Assembly: GCF_009208735.1 (NCBI RefSeq) | Contig: NZ_WFLJ01000010.1 | Span: forward strand, 124,001 to 188,000 | Origin: Janthinobacterium rivuli | Lineage (GTDB): Bacteria > Pseudomonadota > Gammaproteobacteria > Burkholderiales > Burkholderiaceae_D | Length of the DNA: 64,000 nt | Direction: 5' to 3' | In this document: positions 24,653-33,736 of the stretch, one piece after another | Position numbering within the stretch: position 1 is the stretch's first letter | How the letters are laid out: each line of letters begins with the position of its first letter | The notes under the pieces: model-generated | Told to the model about the DNA's origin: nothing | Seen by the model: the letters and a program-made list of their open reading frames with translations, nothing else | Databases searched by the model: none | Translations under genes and position numbers: made by a program

Positions 24653-26974
24653 TCACACGGCGCCGTGCCGGTCGAGCCCCTTCAGCACGGCTTCCGGGCG
24701 GATCGGCAAATGCCGCACGCGCGAGGCCACGGCGGCGAAGATGGCGTTGCCGATGGCCGGCGCCACGGCCGTCGTGGGCGGTTCGCCCATGCCCGTCGAC
24801 GTTGCCGTGCTGGCAACGAATTCAATATCGAGCTCGGGCACGTCGGCCATGCGCAGGGGCGTGTAGGTATTCAGGTTGGTATCCTTCACCTCGCCGTTCA
24901 GGAAGGCCGTGCCTTCATGCAAGGCCATGCTCACGCCCCACAGCGCGCCCCCTTCCGCCTGGGCCAGCGCGCCATCGGGGTCGACGATGCTGCCCGCATC
25001 GATCACCATGAACAGTTTTTCGACTTTCACCATGCAAGTGCTGCGATCCACTTTCACCCGGGCGACGCACGCCGTCCAGGTGGGCATGTCGCGTTCCTGG
25101 CCGAACGTGGCGGCGATGCCCAGGCCCGTGTCGGGCGGCATGGCCGTGCCCCAGCCCGCCTTGTCCGCCACGCGCCGCAGCACGTGGGCCAGGCGTGCGG
25201 CGCCGCCGACGGCGTTCGGCGCGCTGCCCGCGTTGCGCCCCGTGGCCTGCAGCAGGGACAGGCGAAACGCCAGCGGATCGACCTTGGCCGCCTGCGCCGC
25301 CTCGTCCATGAAACTTTCCACAGCCCAATTCGTCCAGCCGGGCCCCACGGAGCGCAGCCAGCCGGGGCGAAAACTGCTGTTGGCCAGGTCGTTCGACACG
25401 GCCCGCACGCGCTGCGCGCCCACCGTGTACCAGTGGTCGGCGCCGGCGATGGCGAACGGATCATACGGATGGCCCTGCTTATCCTTGGCCAGGAAGGCGG
25501 GAATCATCGCTTGCGTGGGCCAGCCCGCGCTGGCCTCGTGCACCATCGCCGACACCTTGCCGGCGTCGTCGAACGCCATGCGCACATGCTGCACGGACGG
25601 CGAACGGGGCGAATCGAAACGGGCATCGTCGGCCCGCGTGCAAATCATCTTGACGGGCCGCCCCACGGCTTGCGCCGCCAGCGCGGCCGGCACGCAATAA
25701 TCGCCATTCAGGCGCCGCCCGAAACCGCCGCCCAGCAAATAGGTATGCAGCATGACCTTGCTCTCGGGCACCTTCAACGCCTGCGCCAGCACGGGCAGGA
25801 TCAGCGATTGCCATTGATTGCCCGCATGGATATGCCAGACGCCGTCGATCTCCTGCGCCAGGGCATTCACCGGTTCCAACTGGAAATGCAACACGGTGCT
25901 CGTCGTGTAGTGACGTTCGAGTTGCAGGCTGGCATCCTTGAACGCTTGCTCCACGCCATCATCATCGACCACGCGGGCGCCCAGGCTGGCATCGGCCAGT
26001 TGTTTGCTGGCGTAGTTGAGGATATCCTGCTCCGACACATGGGCGGCCGCGCCGGCCCGCCATTTCACCTGCACCAGGTCGGCCGCGCGCATGGCGGCCG
26101 CATACGTGTCGGCCACCACCATGACCCAGCCGGGCACCGTGCCGCTGGGGTCTTGCAGGGCGAACGAGCGCAGGTAGCCCTTCACCTTTTTCGCCGCCGT
26201 ATCGTCGATGGACACCACTTTCGCGCCGTAGCGCGTGGGCGGGATCTTCGGGCGCGCATACAGCATGCCCTCGACCTGCGCATCGATGCCGTACACGGCC
26301 GTGCCATTGATTTTCGCGGGGATGTCGAGCGCCTGCACCTGCTGGCCGATCAGGCTGCGCTGCCGCGGCGTCTTGAGCACGATGGCTTTCAGTTGCTCGG
26401 GCGTGTAGTGGCGCGTCAGCTTGCCACGGCGCACGATGTCGCCATAGCTGATCGAGCGCCCCCGGCCATGCACGACGCCCAGTCTGGCGTGGCAGGCGGA
26501 CACGGGCACGCGCAGCAGGCGCGCGCCCTCCTCGACTAGCGCCAGGCGCCCGGCCGCGCCGGCGCGGCTGAGCGGGTCAACATTCTGCCACACGGACCAG
26601 CTGCCGCCCGTCACCATCAAGCCCCATTTCGGGTCCGTGTCCACGTAATGCAGGCGCACCTTGTTCCAGTCCGCCTCCAGTTCCTCGGCCACGATGCGCG
26701 CCAGGGCCGTGCCGATGTGCTGGCCCATTTCCGCCTTGGCGATGTTGACGGTGACGATGCCGTCGCGGCCGATCTGGAACCAGATGCTGGGGTCGAACAC
26801 GGGCGCAGTGGCAGACTTAGCCGGCGACGCGGACGCCACCTTGCCGGCAGCCAATGAGCTGTCGGCGCGCAAGAAAGCGAGCGTCAACCCCGTGCCGGCG
26901 GCGGCGATCAGGAAACCGCGCCGGCCCAGCGAGCTGGGGCGGGTGGCGGAATTTTCTTTCGGCAATTTAAACAC
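24653..26974 (-). CDS. molybdenum hydroxylase large subunit (isoquinoline 1-oxidoreductase/aldehyde oxidase type)
   Basis: A 773-residue Moco subunit of the xanthine-oxidase family, in the IorB-like membrane- or periplasm-linked branch. A twin-arginine signal (SLGRRGFLIAAAGTG) shows Tat export with cofactor. Core segments include GGSWSVWQNVDPLSRAGA, YLLGGGFGRRLNGDY and TGMGEPPTTAVAPAIGNAIF, the last containing the catalytic Glu region. It oxidises an aldehyde or N-heterocycle using water. The start is GTG at 26974: AGGAGG lies seven bases before it, and it overlaps the end of the 2Fe-2S gene by eight bases. A longer ATG reading lies inside that gene and is rejected. Confidence 0.9.
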   Translation of the reverse strand: MFKLPKENSATRPSSLGRRGFLIAAAGTGLTLAFLRADSSLAAGKVASASPAKSATAPVFDPSIWFQIGRDGIVTVNIAKAEMGQHIGTALARIVAEELEADWNKVRLHYVDTDPKWGLMVTGGSWSVWQNVDPLSRAGAAGRLALVEEGARLLRVPVSACHARLGVVHGRGRSISYGDIVRRGKLTRHYTPEQLKAIVLKTPRQRSLIGQQVQALDIPAKINGTAVYGIDAQVEGMLYARPKIPPTRYGAKVVSIDDTAAKKVKGYLRSFALQDPSGTVPGWVMVVADTYAAAMRAADLVQVKWRAGAAAHVSEQDILNYASKQLADASLGARVVDDDGVEQAFKDASLQLERHYTTSTVLHFQLEPVNALAQEIDGVWHIHAGNQWQSLILPVLAQALKVPESKVMLHTYLLGGGFGRRLNGDYCVPAALAAQAVGRPVKMICTRADDARFDSPRSPSVQHVRMAFDDAGKVSAMVHEASAGWPTQAMIPAFLAKDKQGHPYDPFAIAGADHWYTVGAQRVRAVSNDLANSSFRPGWLRSVGPGWTNWAVESFMDEAAQAAKVDPLAFRLSLLQATGRNAGSAPNAVGGAARLAHVLRRVADKAGWGTAMPPDTGLGIAATFGQERDMPTWTACVARVKVDRSTCMVKVEKLFMVIDAGSIVDPDGALAQAEGGALWGVSMALHEGTAFLNGEVKDTNLNTYTPLRMADVPELDIEFVASTATSTGMGEPPTTAVAPAIGNAIFAAVASRVRHLPIRPEAVLKGLDRHGAV

Positions 26975-27434
26975 CGGGCGCCTCCTGCATGCCGGCCGCC
27001 AGTTTGATCGCCTTGCGGATGCGTACATACGCCATGCAGCGGCACAGGTTGCCGCTCATGACGGCATCGATATTCGCATCCGTCGGTTGCGGATAGTCTT
27101 TCAGCAAGGTGGCCGCCTGCATGATCTGGCCCGACTGGCAATAGCCGCACTGGGGCGCCTGCGTGGCCAGCCAGGCCCGCTGCAGCGGGTGCGTGCCATC
27201 GGGCGACAGGCCTTCGATGGTGGTGATGGCGCAGCCGGCCACGGCGGCAATCGGCGTGATGCACGAGCGCATGGCGCGGCCATCCACGTGCACGGTGCAG
27301 GCGCCGCACATGCCGATGCCGCAGCCAAACTTCGTGCCTGTCAAATGGGCTTCGTCGCGCAGCACCCACAGCAGGGGTGTCTCGGCATCGGCCTCGGTGC
27401 CGAAGGGCTGGCCATTCACAATGATGTTATACAT
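26967..27434 (-). CDS. molybdenum hydroxylase 2Fe-2S small subunit (IorA-like)
   Basis: A 155-residue iron-sulfur protein. The plant-ferredoxin-type cluster uses Cys38, Cys43, Cys46 and Cys58 (FGCGIGMCGACTVHVDG); the second cluster uses Cys96, Cys99, Cys131 and Cys133 (QCGYCQSGQIM, LCRCMAY). It passes electrons from the molybdenum centre of the large subunit to the triheme cytochrome encoded upstream. It has no signal peptide, so it probably travels through Tat with the large subunit. The bases ATGTATAACA occur twice in tandem at the start, 13 bases apart; only the second opens the full frame. Confidence 0.93.
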   Translation of the reverse strand: MYNIIVNGQPFGTEADAETPLLWVLRDEAHLTGTKFGCGIGMCGACTVHVDGRAMRSCITPIAAVAGCAITTIEGLSPDGTHPLQRAWLATQAPQCGYCQSGQIMQAATLLKDYPQPTDANIDAVMSGNLCRCMAYVRIRKAIKLAAGMQEAPGV

Positions 27435-27463
27435 GAGTGTTATACATAAGAAGCTTTCAGAGA

Positions 27464-28762
27464 TTACTTGCCGGCACGCGCGCGCGCCACGGCCGCTTCC
27501 AGGTTCGTCCAGGCCGGCTGGTGGCTGCGGCTGCGGCGCAGATAGGCGGCCAGCTGGGCCACGTCGTTGTCCGTCAGCGAGGCGGCAAAGCCGGGCATCA
27601 GCACGCCGGGCATGGCCGCGTCCTTGCTAATGCCGTGCAATATCACCTGGATCAGGTTGGCGGGATCGGGCGCGCTGACGGCGCTGTTCAGGCTCAGTTC
27701 CGGACGCAGGGCCACGGGCCGGCCATCGCTGTTCGAGTGGCACGACGCGCAGGCGGCCACGTACAGGCTGGCGCCACGGTCATTGTCGACCAGGCTGACT
27801 CTTTGCGAGCGGGCGATGCCGGCTTTCACCACGGTATCGGTATCGACCTGGCGTTGCCCGACTGCCGCCACGCCGGCAAAATACGTTGCCAGCGCACGGA
27901 TATCGCTGTCGGGCGCAGCGCCCATGCCTTCGTGCACGACGGCCGACATGGGTCCTGCCGCCACGCCGTGCAAGGCCGTCGCCCCCGTACGCAGGAAGGC
28001 ATACAGTTCATCCTGCGTCCATGGCAAGGGCGCCGTGTTGGCGCTGGTCAAGGCCGGCGCATACCAGTGGTCGATGGACGCGCCCAGATACGAGGAACCG
28101 GCCAGCTCGGCGCCCAGCGCATTGCGCGGCGTGTGACAGGCGGCGCAATGGGCCAGGCCTTCGGCCAGGTAGCGGCCCCGGTTCCAGTCCAGCCCTTGCG
28201 CGGCATCGAGCCGATACGCCGCCGGCTTGAAAAACAGCAGTTTCCAGCCCGCCTGTAACGGCCGCAGGTTCAAGGGGAAAGGCACGCTGTTGACGGGCGC
28301 CGCCGCGTACACGGGCGGGCGCGTCATGAAATACGCGTACAGGGCCGTCAGGTCGGTGTCCGAGACAAGGTTGAAATGGGTGTACGGAAAGACGGGATAC
28401 AAATGCGCGCCATCGCGGCCCACGCCTTCGCGCATGGCCCGCTGGAAGGCGGCCAGCGACCAGCGGCCGATGCCCGTTTGTCTGTCGGGCGTGATATTCG
28501 TCGCATAGATCGTGCCGAACGGCGTGGCCAGGCCGTGGCCGCCCGCGTACTCGGCGCCGCCCTTGGCCGTATGGCAGGCGGCGCAATTGCCCATGCCGGC
28601 CAGGATGCGGCCCCGCTCCACCACTTGCGGGGAAAACGCGGTGGCCGCAGGCGGATCGATGGGCGCCAGCGCGGGGCGCCAGTAATACAAGTAGGCAGCC
28701 AGCGCCGCCACGATGAGCAATGCCAGCGACAACAGCAGGCCGGTGAAAATCTTTTTGAGCAA
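27464..28762 (-). CDS. triheme cytochrome c of the molybdenum hydroxylase
   Basis: A 432-residue c-type cytochrome with an N-terminal membrane anchor (TGLLLSLALLIVAALAAYLYYW) and three CxxCH haem sites at residues 60-64 (CAACH), 206-210 (CAACH) and 338-342 (CASCH). This is the three-domain alcohol/aldehyde-dehydrogenase cytochrome type. It is first in the minus-strand operon (cytochrome, 2Fe-2S subunit, Moco subunit) and would carry electrons from the exported enzyme to the respiratory chain. AGGAG lies 12 bases before the ATG. Confidence 0.93.
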   Translation of the reverse strand: MLKKIFTGLLLSLALLIVAALAAYLYYWRPALAPIDPPAATAFSPQVVERGRILAGMGNCAACHTAKGGAEYAGGHGLATPFGTIYATNITPDRQTGIGRWSLAAFQRAMREGVGRDGAHLYPVFPYTHFNLVSDTDLTALYAYFMTRPPVYAAAPVNSVPFPLNLRPLQAGWKLLFFKPAAYRLDAAQGLDWNRGRYLAEGLAHCAACHTPRNALGAELAGSSYLGASIDHWYAPALTSANTAPLPWTQDELYAFLRTGATALHGVAAGPMSAVVHEGMGAAPDSDIRALATYFAGVAAVGQRQVDTDTVVKAGIARSQRVSLVDNDRGASLYVAACASCHSNSDGRPVALRPELSLNSAVSAPDPANLIQVILHGISKDAAMPGVLMPGFAASLTDNDVAQLAAYLRRSRSHQPAWTNLEAAVARARAGK

Positions 28763-28951
28763 AACAGGAGTCCGATAAAAGGCTAAGCACGCGCCTGCCG
28801 CGCACGGACGGCAGCAACAGGGCAGATGATGACAATGATAGGGATAATCTTACCGCGATTGTGACTTGTTGTATGTACGCAATGACACGGAGGTCGTGCC
28901 GCAGGTGGGCTGCGCCTTATAATCAGCGTTTCAGCACGCCGCCGCTCCTTC

Positions 28952-30604
28952 ATGCATACCGTTACCATCATCCTCATCCTCGTCCTGACCGTCGTCCTGT
29001 GCGGCTTTCTCGCCCGCTCGCGCTGGGTCAAGCTGCCGCTGCCCCTGATCCAGATCGCCGGCGGCACGGGATTGGCCGTGTTTGGCGTGCAAGTGCCGCT
29101 CGATCCCGATATTTTCTTCCTGCTCTTCATCCCGCCGCTGCTGTTTCTCGATGGCTGGCGCATTCCCAAGGGCGCCTTCTTTTCCGACGCGCGCTCGATC
29201 CTGATGCTGGCCATCGGCCTGGTGCTGTTTACCGTGCTGGGCATGGGTTTCTTCATCGACTGGCTCATTCCCAGCGTGCCGCTGGCCGTCGCCTTCGCGC
29301 TGGGCGCCATCCTGTCGCCGACCGACCCGGTGGCCGTCTCGGCGATCGCCGCCGGCAATCCCATTCCGCCGCGCCTGATGCACATCCTCGAAGGCGAATC
29401 CTTGCTCAACGACGCGTCGGGCCTCGTCTGCTTCACGTTTGCCGTGGGCGCCATGATGACGGGCGGCTTTTCCATCGGCGCCGCCTCGCTGAGTTTCCTG
29501 CAGGAAGCGGGCGGCGGCATCATCATCGGCCTGGCCATCTCGTGGGGCGTGGGCCTGGCGAATAAATGGCTGGTGAGCAAGGTCGGCGAAGAGCCGGGCC
29601 TGCAAATTCTGATCAGCATCCTGATCCCGTTCGCCGCCTACCTGGGCGCCGAGCAAATCCACGGCTCCGGCATCCTGGCCGCCGCCACGGCGGGCGTGTC
29701 GATGCATTATGCCGACCTGATCGGCCGTCCGCTGGCCGCCACGCGCACCCAGCGCAAGGCCGTGTGGGATACCGTGCAACTGGTCTTGAATGGCGTGATC
29801 TTCGTCATGCTCGGCGCGCAGCTGCCCGCCACCGTTGCCGGCTTGCCGGCCGCCTCCATGGAAGTGGGCGCCGGCAGCGCCTGGAAGCTGCCCCTGTTCG
29901 TCGTCGCCATCACGGTGGGGCTGACCTTCATGCGCTTCCTCTGGGTCTTCATTTCCATGAAACTGACCCTGTTCAAGCACCACAAGAAAATCGCGGGCGA
30001 ACCGAAGGATGCGGCGCTGCTGGCCCGCCCCAGCCTGCGCCTGTTGCTGGTGGCGTCGTTCGCGGGCGTGCGCGGCGCGCTGACCCTGGCCGGCATTTTG
30101 ACCCTGCCGTTGTTCTTGCCCGACGGCACGCGCTTTCCCGCGCGCGACCTCGTCATCTTCCTGGCCATGGGCGTGATCTTGCTGTCGCTGCTGCTGGCCA
30201 GCGTCACCTTGCCCCTGCTGACCAAAGGCCTGGTGTTCGCGCCGCCCGCGCGCCGCTCGACGGAAGAGCGCAATGCCCGGGCCGCCGCCGCCGAAGCGGC
30301 CATCGCGCGGCTGGAAAAGGTGTGCGAAGGCATCGACAAAAATGACAAGCAGCAAGTCGTCACCGAGGCGGCCAACCGCCTGATCGAAGCCTACCGGCGC
30401 CGCCTCGCGTATGGCGAAAGCAGCAACGACGAGGCGATGCGCTTGCAGGAACTGGCCAAGGCCGAGCGCGCGCTGCGCCTGGAAGCGCTGAACGCGGAAC
30501 GCGATGAACTGTTCCGGCGCCGCATTTCGGGCGAACTGGACGACACCATCCATTTGCGCCTGCTGCGCGAAATCGACTTGCTGGAAGCAACACTGGAAGA
30601 ATAG
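28952..30604 (+). CDS. Na+/H+ antiporter (CPA1 family)
   Basis: A 550-residue inner-membrane antiporter with about twelve hydrophobic segments in the first 410 residues. The ion-site motifs SPTDPVAVSAIAAG and LEGESLLNDASGLV and the arginine-bearing segment FAGVRGALTLAG are intact. The remaining ~130 residues are a hydrophilic, helical cytoplasmic tail rich in Glu, Arg and Ala, likely regulatory. It exchanges protons for sodium or potassium. TATAAT occurs at 28918-28923, but no good -35 partner accompanies it. Confidence 0.92.
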   Translation: MHTVTIILILVLTVVLCGFLARSRWVKLPLPLIQIAGGTGLAVFGVQVPLDPDIFFLLFIPPLLFLDGWRIPKGAFFSDARSILMLAIGLVLFTVLGMGFFIDWLIPSVPLAVAFALGAILSPTDPVAVSAIAAGNPIPPRLMHILEGESLLNDASGLVCFTFAVGAMMTGGFSIGAASLSFLQEAGGGIIIGLAISWGVGLANKWLVSKVGEEPGLQILISILIPFAAYLGAEQIHGSGILAAATAGVSMHYADLIGRPLAATRTQRKAVWDTVQLVLNGVIFVMLGAQLPATVAGLPAASMEVGAGSAWKLPLFVVAITVGLTFMRFLWVFISMKLTLFKHHKKIAGEPKDAALLARPSLRLLLVASFAGVRGALTLAGILTLPLFLPDGTRFPARDLVIFLAMGVILLSLLLASVTLPLLTKGLVFAPPARRSTEERNARAAAAEAAIARLEKVCEGIDKNDKQQVVTEAANRLIEAYRRRLAYGESSNDEAMRLQELAKAERALRLEALNAERDELFRRRISGELDDTIHLRLLREIDLLEATLEE

Positions 30605-30633
30605 CAACACTTTGGCGTGCCACGGCAGTGTTG
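30605..30633 (+). terminator. stem-loop after the antiporter gene
   Basis: CAACACT (30605-30611) pairs with AGTGTTG (30627-30633), with an inner stem TGGC/GCCA. No T-run follows, so it may stabilise the mRNA end rather than terminate. Confidence 0.35.
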
Positions 30634-30798
30634 ATAAGTAATTCTCATGGTAAAGAATGCAAGTTTTAACATTCGTGTTTATAATGCAAGGTTGATGGCG
30701 TAGCGCCGTGATTTACTTTCGGCAGGGACTTCCGTACAGTCTGTGTTGTTGAGTAACTATTTGAATAGCCACCCGACCTGCATAAAGACACCGACGCC

Positions 30799-31380
30799 GT
30801 GCCCTCCTTCCCTCGCCACAGGCAGCGCCTTGCGCCGCCCGCCCTGCTCGCCCATGTGCTGCTGGCATCGCTGCTCGCCTGCGCTGCGCTGGCGCCATGC
30901 GCGGCGTGGGCGCAAACGGGCGCGGCGGCCGACGCCAGGCGTCCCGCCGAGGTGGCCCAGGTCCTGTTTGGCATCATCAGTTATGTGCGCTGGCCCGTGG
31001 CGCGCCCGGAAGTGCGCGTCTGCATGCTCGGCGCGCCCCGCTACGGCGCGGCCATCGTCGACACGCCCGCCTCCAGCCTGGGCCAGCGCATCCGCGTGAA
31101 AGTCCCCGCAGCGGCCAGCGCGGCCAGCGAATGCGACGTCGTCTACCTGGGCAGCTTGCCGGAGGGCGAACGCGAACATCTGCTGGCGCAGATCATCGGC
31201 AAGCCGATTCTGTCGGTCGCAGAACCCGGCACGTCCTGCAGCGTGGGCACCATGTTCTGCCTGCGCCTGAACGACGCGCAGATCGGTTTTGACGTCAACC
31301 TCGACGCCATCGCCCGCAGCGGCCTGCGCGTGCATCCGAACGCCTTGCAAATTGCACGTCGCAAGGGACCGCCGCCATGA
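30799..31380 (+). CDS. yfiR: YfiR-type periplasmic repressor of a diguanylate cyclase
   Basis: A 193-residue DUF4154 protein with a long signal peptide ending at AAWA. Four cysteines (75, 112, 147 and 154) match the two disulfides known in Pseudomonas YfiR; the last pair has the same spacing of seven. In the YfiBNR system YfiR sits in the periplasm and inhibits the YfiN cyclase; reducing or envelope stress, or sequestration by YfiB, relieves it. Its stop overlaps the yfiN start (ATGA). The start is taken as GTG at 30799, as no ATG gives a signal peptide; the ribosome site is weak. Confidence 0.85.
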   Translation: MPSFPRHRQRLAPPALLAHVLLASLLACAALAPCAAWAQTGAAADARRPAEVAQVLFGIISYVRWPVARPEVRVCMLGAPRYGAAIVDTPASSLGQRIRVKVPAAASAASECDVVYLGSLPEGEREHLLAQIIGKPILSVAEPGTSCSVGTMFCLRLNDAQIGFDVNLDAIARSGLRVHPNALQIARRKGPPP

Positions 31381-32648
31381 GCGCCCGCATGAACAGCAAG
31401 CCTGCCCGCAAGCTCCGCCCCACGCTCGACAGCGTGCTGCGGCGTGCCCACCTGAGCGTGTCGCTGATCGCCGTGCTGGCGGCCGGCCTGACCCTGACGG
31501 CCGTGGCGCTGCTGGCCCTGCGCGTGTATTCGGACCAGAACCTGCGCCTGGTGGCCCGCTCGATGAGCTACACGGTGGAAGGGGCCGTCGTCTTTGGCGA
31601 CTCCATGGCGGCCAAGGAAGCGCTGGCCCTGATCGGCGTCAATGAAGACGTCGACCAGGCACGGGTGAGCGACCAGGCCGGCAAGGTGCTGGCCCACTGG
31701 GAACGGGGCCAGCACGGCACGCGCTACGTCATCGAACGCGCGCTGACAGGCTGGATGCTGCCCGATTCGCTGACCTTTCCCATCATGCGCAATGAACAGG
31801 CCATCGGCAACATCACCCTGGTGCCGCACAGCCGCAGCCTGCTGCCTTTCCTGCTGAGCGGCCTTTCCTGCCTGCTCGCCTGCCTGGTGCTGAGCCTGGT
31901 CGTCGCCGTGCGTCTGTCGCGCCGCATGGAAACGGAGATCACGTCGCCCCTGCGCCATCTGGCGGAAACGGCGCACCGCGTGCGGCGCGACCGTTCGTTC
32001 GAACTGCGCGTGCCGCCGGCCAACATCGCCGAGCTGAACCAGATCAATGACGACTTCAACGCCCTGCTCGACGAACTGGAAGCGTGGCAAAGCCATCTGC
32101 AAAAGGAACACGCGTCGCTGTCGCATCGCGCCAACCACGACAGTCTGACGGGCCTGTCGAACCGCGCCTTCATGGAAGCGGAGCTGGAACGCGCCATTCT
32201 CGAAGCGCGGGTCGGCAATGGCAAGGTGGCCGTGCTGTTCCTCGACAGCGACCGTTTCAAGTACATCAACGACACCTTCGGCCACGCCTCGGGCGACAGG
32301 GTGCTGGTGACGATCGCCGCGCGCATCAAGCAGCAATTGCGCGAGGGCGACCTGGTGGCGCGCCTGGGTGGCGACGAATTCGCCATCCTGCTCAAGCCGC
32401 TGCGCAACAGCAGCGACGCCATGCACATCGCCGACAACATCATCGCCGCCATGGCGCAAGCCATCGACCTCCCCACTGGCAACAGCATCGTCAGCTCGCT
32501 GACCATCGGCGTGGCCGTCTTCCCCGATCACGCCATCGACGCCGTTTCGCTCGTGGGCGCGGCGGACGAAGCCATGTACCGCGCCAAGCAGACGCAGCGC
32601 GGCACGCGCCAGGTGGCGCGCCTGCCGCAAACCCACCTTCACCCCTGA
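31377..32648 (+). CDS. yfiN: YfiN-type membrane diguanylate cyclase
   Basis: A 423-residue GGDEF enzyme. Transmembrane segments at about 26-50 and 154-178 flank a periplasmic sensor of the CHASE8 type, where YfiR would bind. A HAMP-like segment follows (to ~240), then the cyclase domain: HDSLTGLSNR, FLDSDRFKYINDTFGH and the active site GGDEF at 331-335. The inhibitory site RxxD (REGD, 322-325) lies five residues before it, so product feedback is expected. It makes c-di-GMP from two GTP and promotes biofilm over motility. Confidence 0.93.
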   Translation: MSARMNSKPARKLRPTLDSVLRRAHLSVSLIAVLAAGLTLTAVALLALRVYSDQNLRLVARSMSYTVEGAVVFGDSMAAKEALALIGVNEDVDQARVSDQAGKVLAHWERGQHGTRYVIERALTGWMLPDSLTFPIMRNEQAIGNITLVPHSRSLLPFLLSGLSCLLACLVLSLVVAVRLSRRMETEITSPLRHLAETAHRVRRDRSFELRVPPANIAELNQINDDFNALLDELEAWQSHLQKEHASLSHRANHDSLTGLSNRAFMEAELERAILEARVGNGKVAVLFLDSDRFKYINDTFGHASGDRVLVTIAARIKQQLREGDLVARLGGDEFAILLKPLRNSSDAMHIADNIIAAMAQAIDLPTGNSIVSSLTIGVAVFPDHAIDAVSLVGAADEAMYRAKQTQRGTRQVARLPQTHLHP

Positions 32649-32664
32649 ACCAAGGAGCAACACC

Positions 32665-33168
32665 ATGCACTTCCTCTACAAGCAATTACGCCGCGGCTTC
32701 CTCGGCCTCCTGATGCTGGGCCTGCTGGCCGCCTGCCAGAGCACGCCGGAGACAAAACCGCTGTTCAACGCCGAGCAAGTCGCCACCTTGAAGGAGCAAG
32801 GCTTCAACCAGACGGACGAAGGCTGGGAGCTGAGCTTTACCGACAAGCTGCTGTTTGAATTCGACGCCGCCAAGCTGACGCCACCGAGCCGCACCGCCAT
32901 CCAGAAAATCAGCGCCGCCCTGCTGAAAGTGGGCATTACCCACATGCGCGTGGAAGGCCATACGGATAACGAAGGCACGGAAGCGTACAACAACAAGCTG
33001 TCGCTGGCGCGCGCCAACGTGGTGGCCGACGCCATGAGCGCATCGGGCATTCCACGCGACAACATCACCGTCAAGGGCCTGGGCATGAGCAAGCCCGTGG
33101 CTTCGAACGCCAGCAAGACGGGCAAGGCGGAAAACCGCCGCGTCACCGTCATCGTTTCGGCGCCTTGA
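32665..33168 (+). CDS. yfiB: YfiB-type OmpA-like lipoprotein
   Basis: A 167-residue lipoprotein. The signal ends in lipobox LAAC with Cys24; the C-terminal OmpA-like domain contains LLFEFDAAKLTPPSRTAIQKI and the peptidoglycan-binding segment VEGHTDNEGTEAYNNKLSLARA. In the known system YfiB is anchored in the outer membrane and captures YfiR under cell-wall stress, releasing YfiN. The order yfiR-yfiN-yfiB matches that of Pseudomonas except for YfiB position conventions. AAGGAG precedes the ATG by seven bases. Confidence 0.9.
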   Translation: MHFLYKQLRRGFLGLLMLGLLAACQSTPETKPLFNAEQVATLKEQGFNQTDEGWELSFTDKLLFEFDAAKLTPPSRTAIQKISAALLKVGITHMRVEGHTDNEGTEAYNNKLSLARANVVADAMSASGIPRDNITVKGLGMSKPVASNASKTGKAENRRVTVIVSAP

Positions 33169-33185
33169 ACGTGGGCGTGCCCGCC

Positions 33186-33707
33186 ATGCGTTGGGTCGTG
33201 ATGGGCGTCTCCGGCTGCGGCAAGAGCGCCGTCGGCAGCCTGCTGGCCCAAGCCTTGCACCTGCCTTACGTGGAAGGCGACGACGTGCATTCCCCGGAAA
33301 ACGTGGCCAAGATGGCGGCCGGCATCCCGCTCGACGACGTGGACCGGGCCGGCTGGCTGGCCGCCCTGCGCGAACGCATCGCCACGGCCCGCGCGCAAGG
33401 CGGCGGGCTCGTCGTCTCCTGCTCGGCCCTGAAACGCGCCTACCGCGACGTGCTGCGCGAGGGCGACCCGGCCCTGCGCTTCGTCCACCTGGACGGCCCG
33501 CGCGCCGTGTTGGAGCGCCGCCTGCAGCGCCCCGGCCATTTCATGCCGCCCAGCCTGCTCGACAGCCAGCTGGCCACCCTGCAGCCCTTGCAGGCGGACG
33601 AGGCCGGCATCGTGCTCGACATCCGCCAGCCGCTGGCAACACTGGTCGAACAGATCCTGCAAGCGCCGACAGGCGCGCGGCTGGACAGTCCGCAGCGCCC
33701 TGTGTAG
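33186..33707 (+). CDS. gntK: gluconokinase
   Basis: A 173-residue P-loop kinase: Walker A GVSGCGKS near residue 8, then GDDVHSPENVAKMAAGIPLDDVDRAGWL and SCSALKRAYRDVLREG, all diagnostic for gluconate kinase of the GntK/IdnK type. It phosphorylates D-gluconate to 6-phosphogluconate. A start further upstream (TTG overlapping the yfiB stop, or GTG) would add at most seven residues; the ATG at 33186 places the P-loop at the usual distance. Confidence 0.9.
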   Translation: MRWVVMGVSGCGKSAVGSLLAQALHLPYVEGDDVHSPENVAKMAAGIPLDDVDRAGWLAALRERIATARAQGGGLVVSCSALKRAYRDVLREGDPALRFVHLDGPRAVLERRLQRPGHFMPPSLLDSQLATLQPLQADEAGIVLDIRQPLATLVEQILQAPTGARLDSPQRPV

Positions 33708-33736
33708 ACTGGCGCGCACTTTCACGAAGGATTTTT

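Noticed and set aside
28763-28951. A Mo-box upstream of the molybdenum hydroxylase operon
   Set aside because: The AT-rich patch near 28840-28860 has no CGnTATATA-type halves, so ModE-type control of this operon is not supported.
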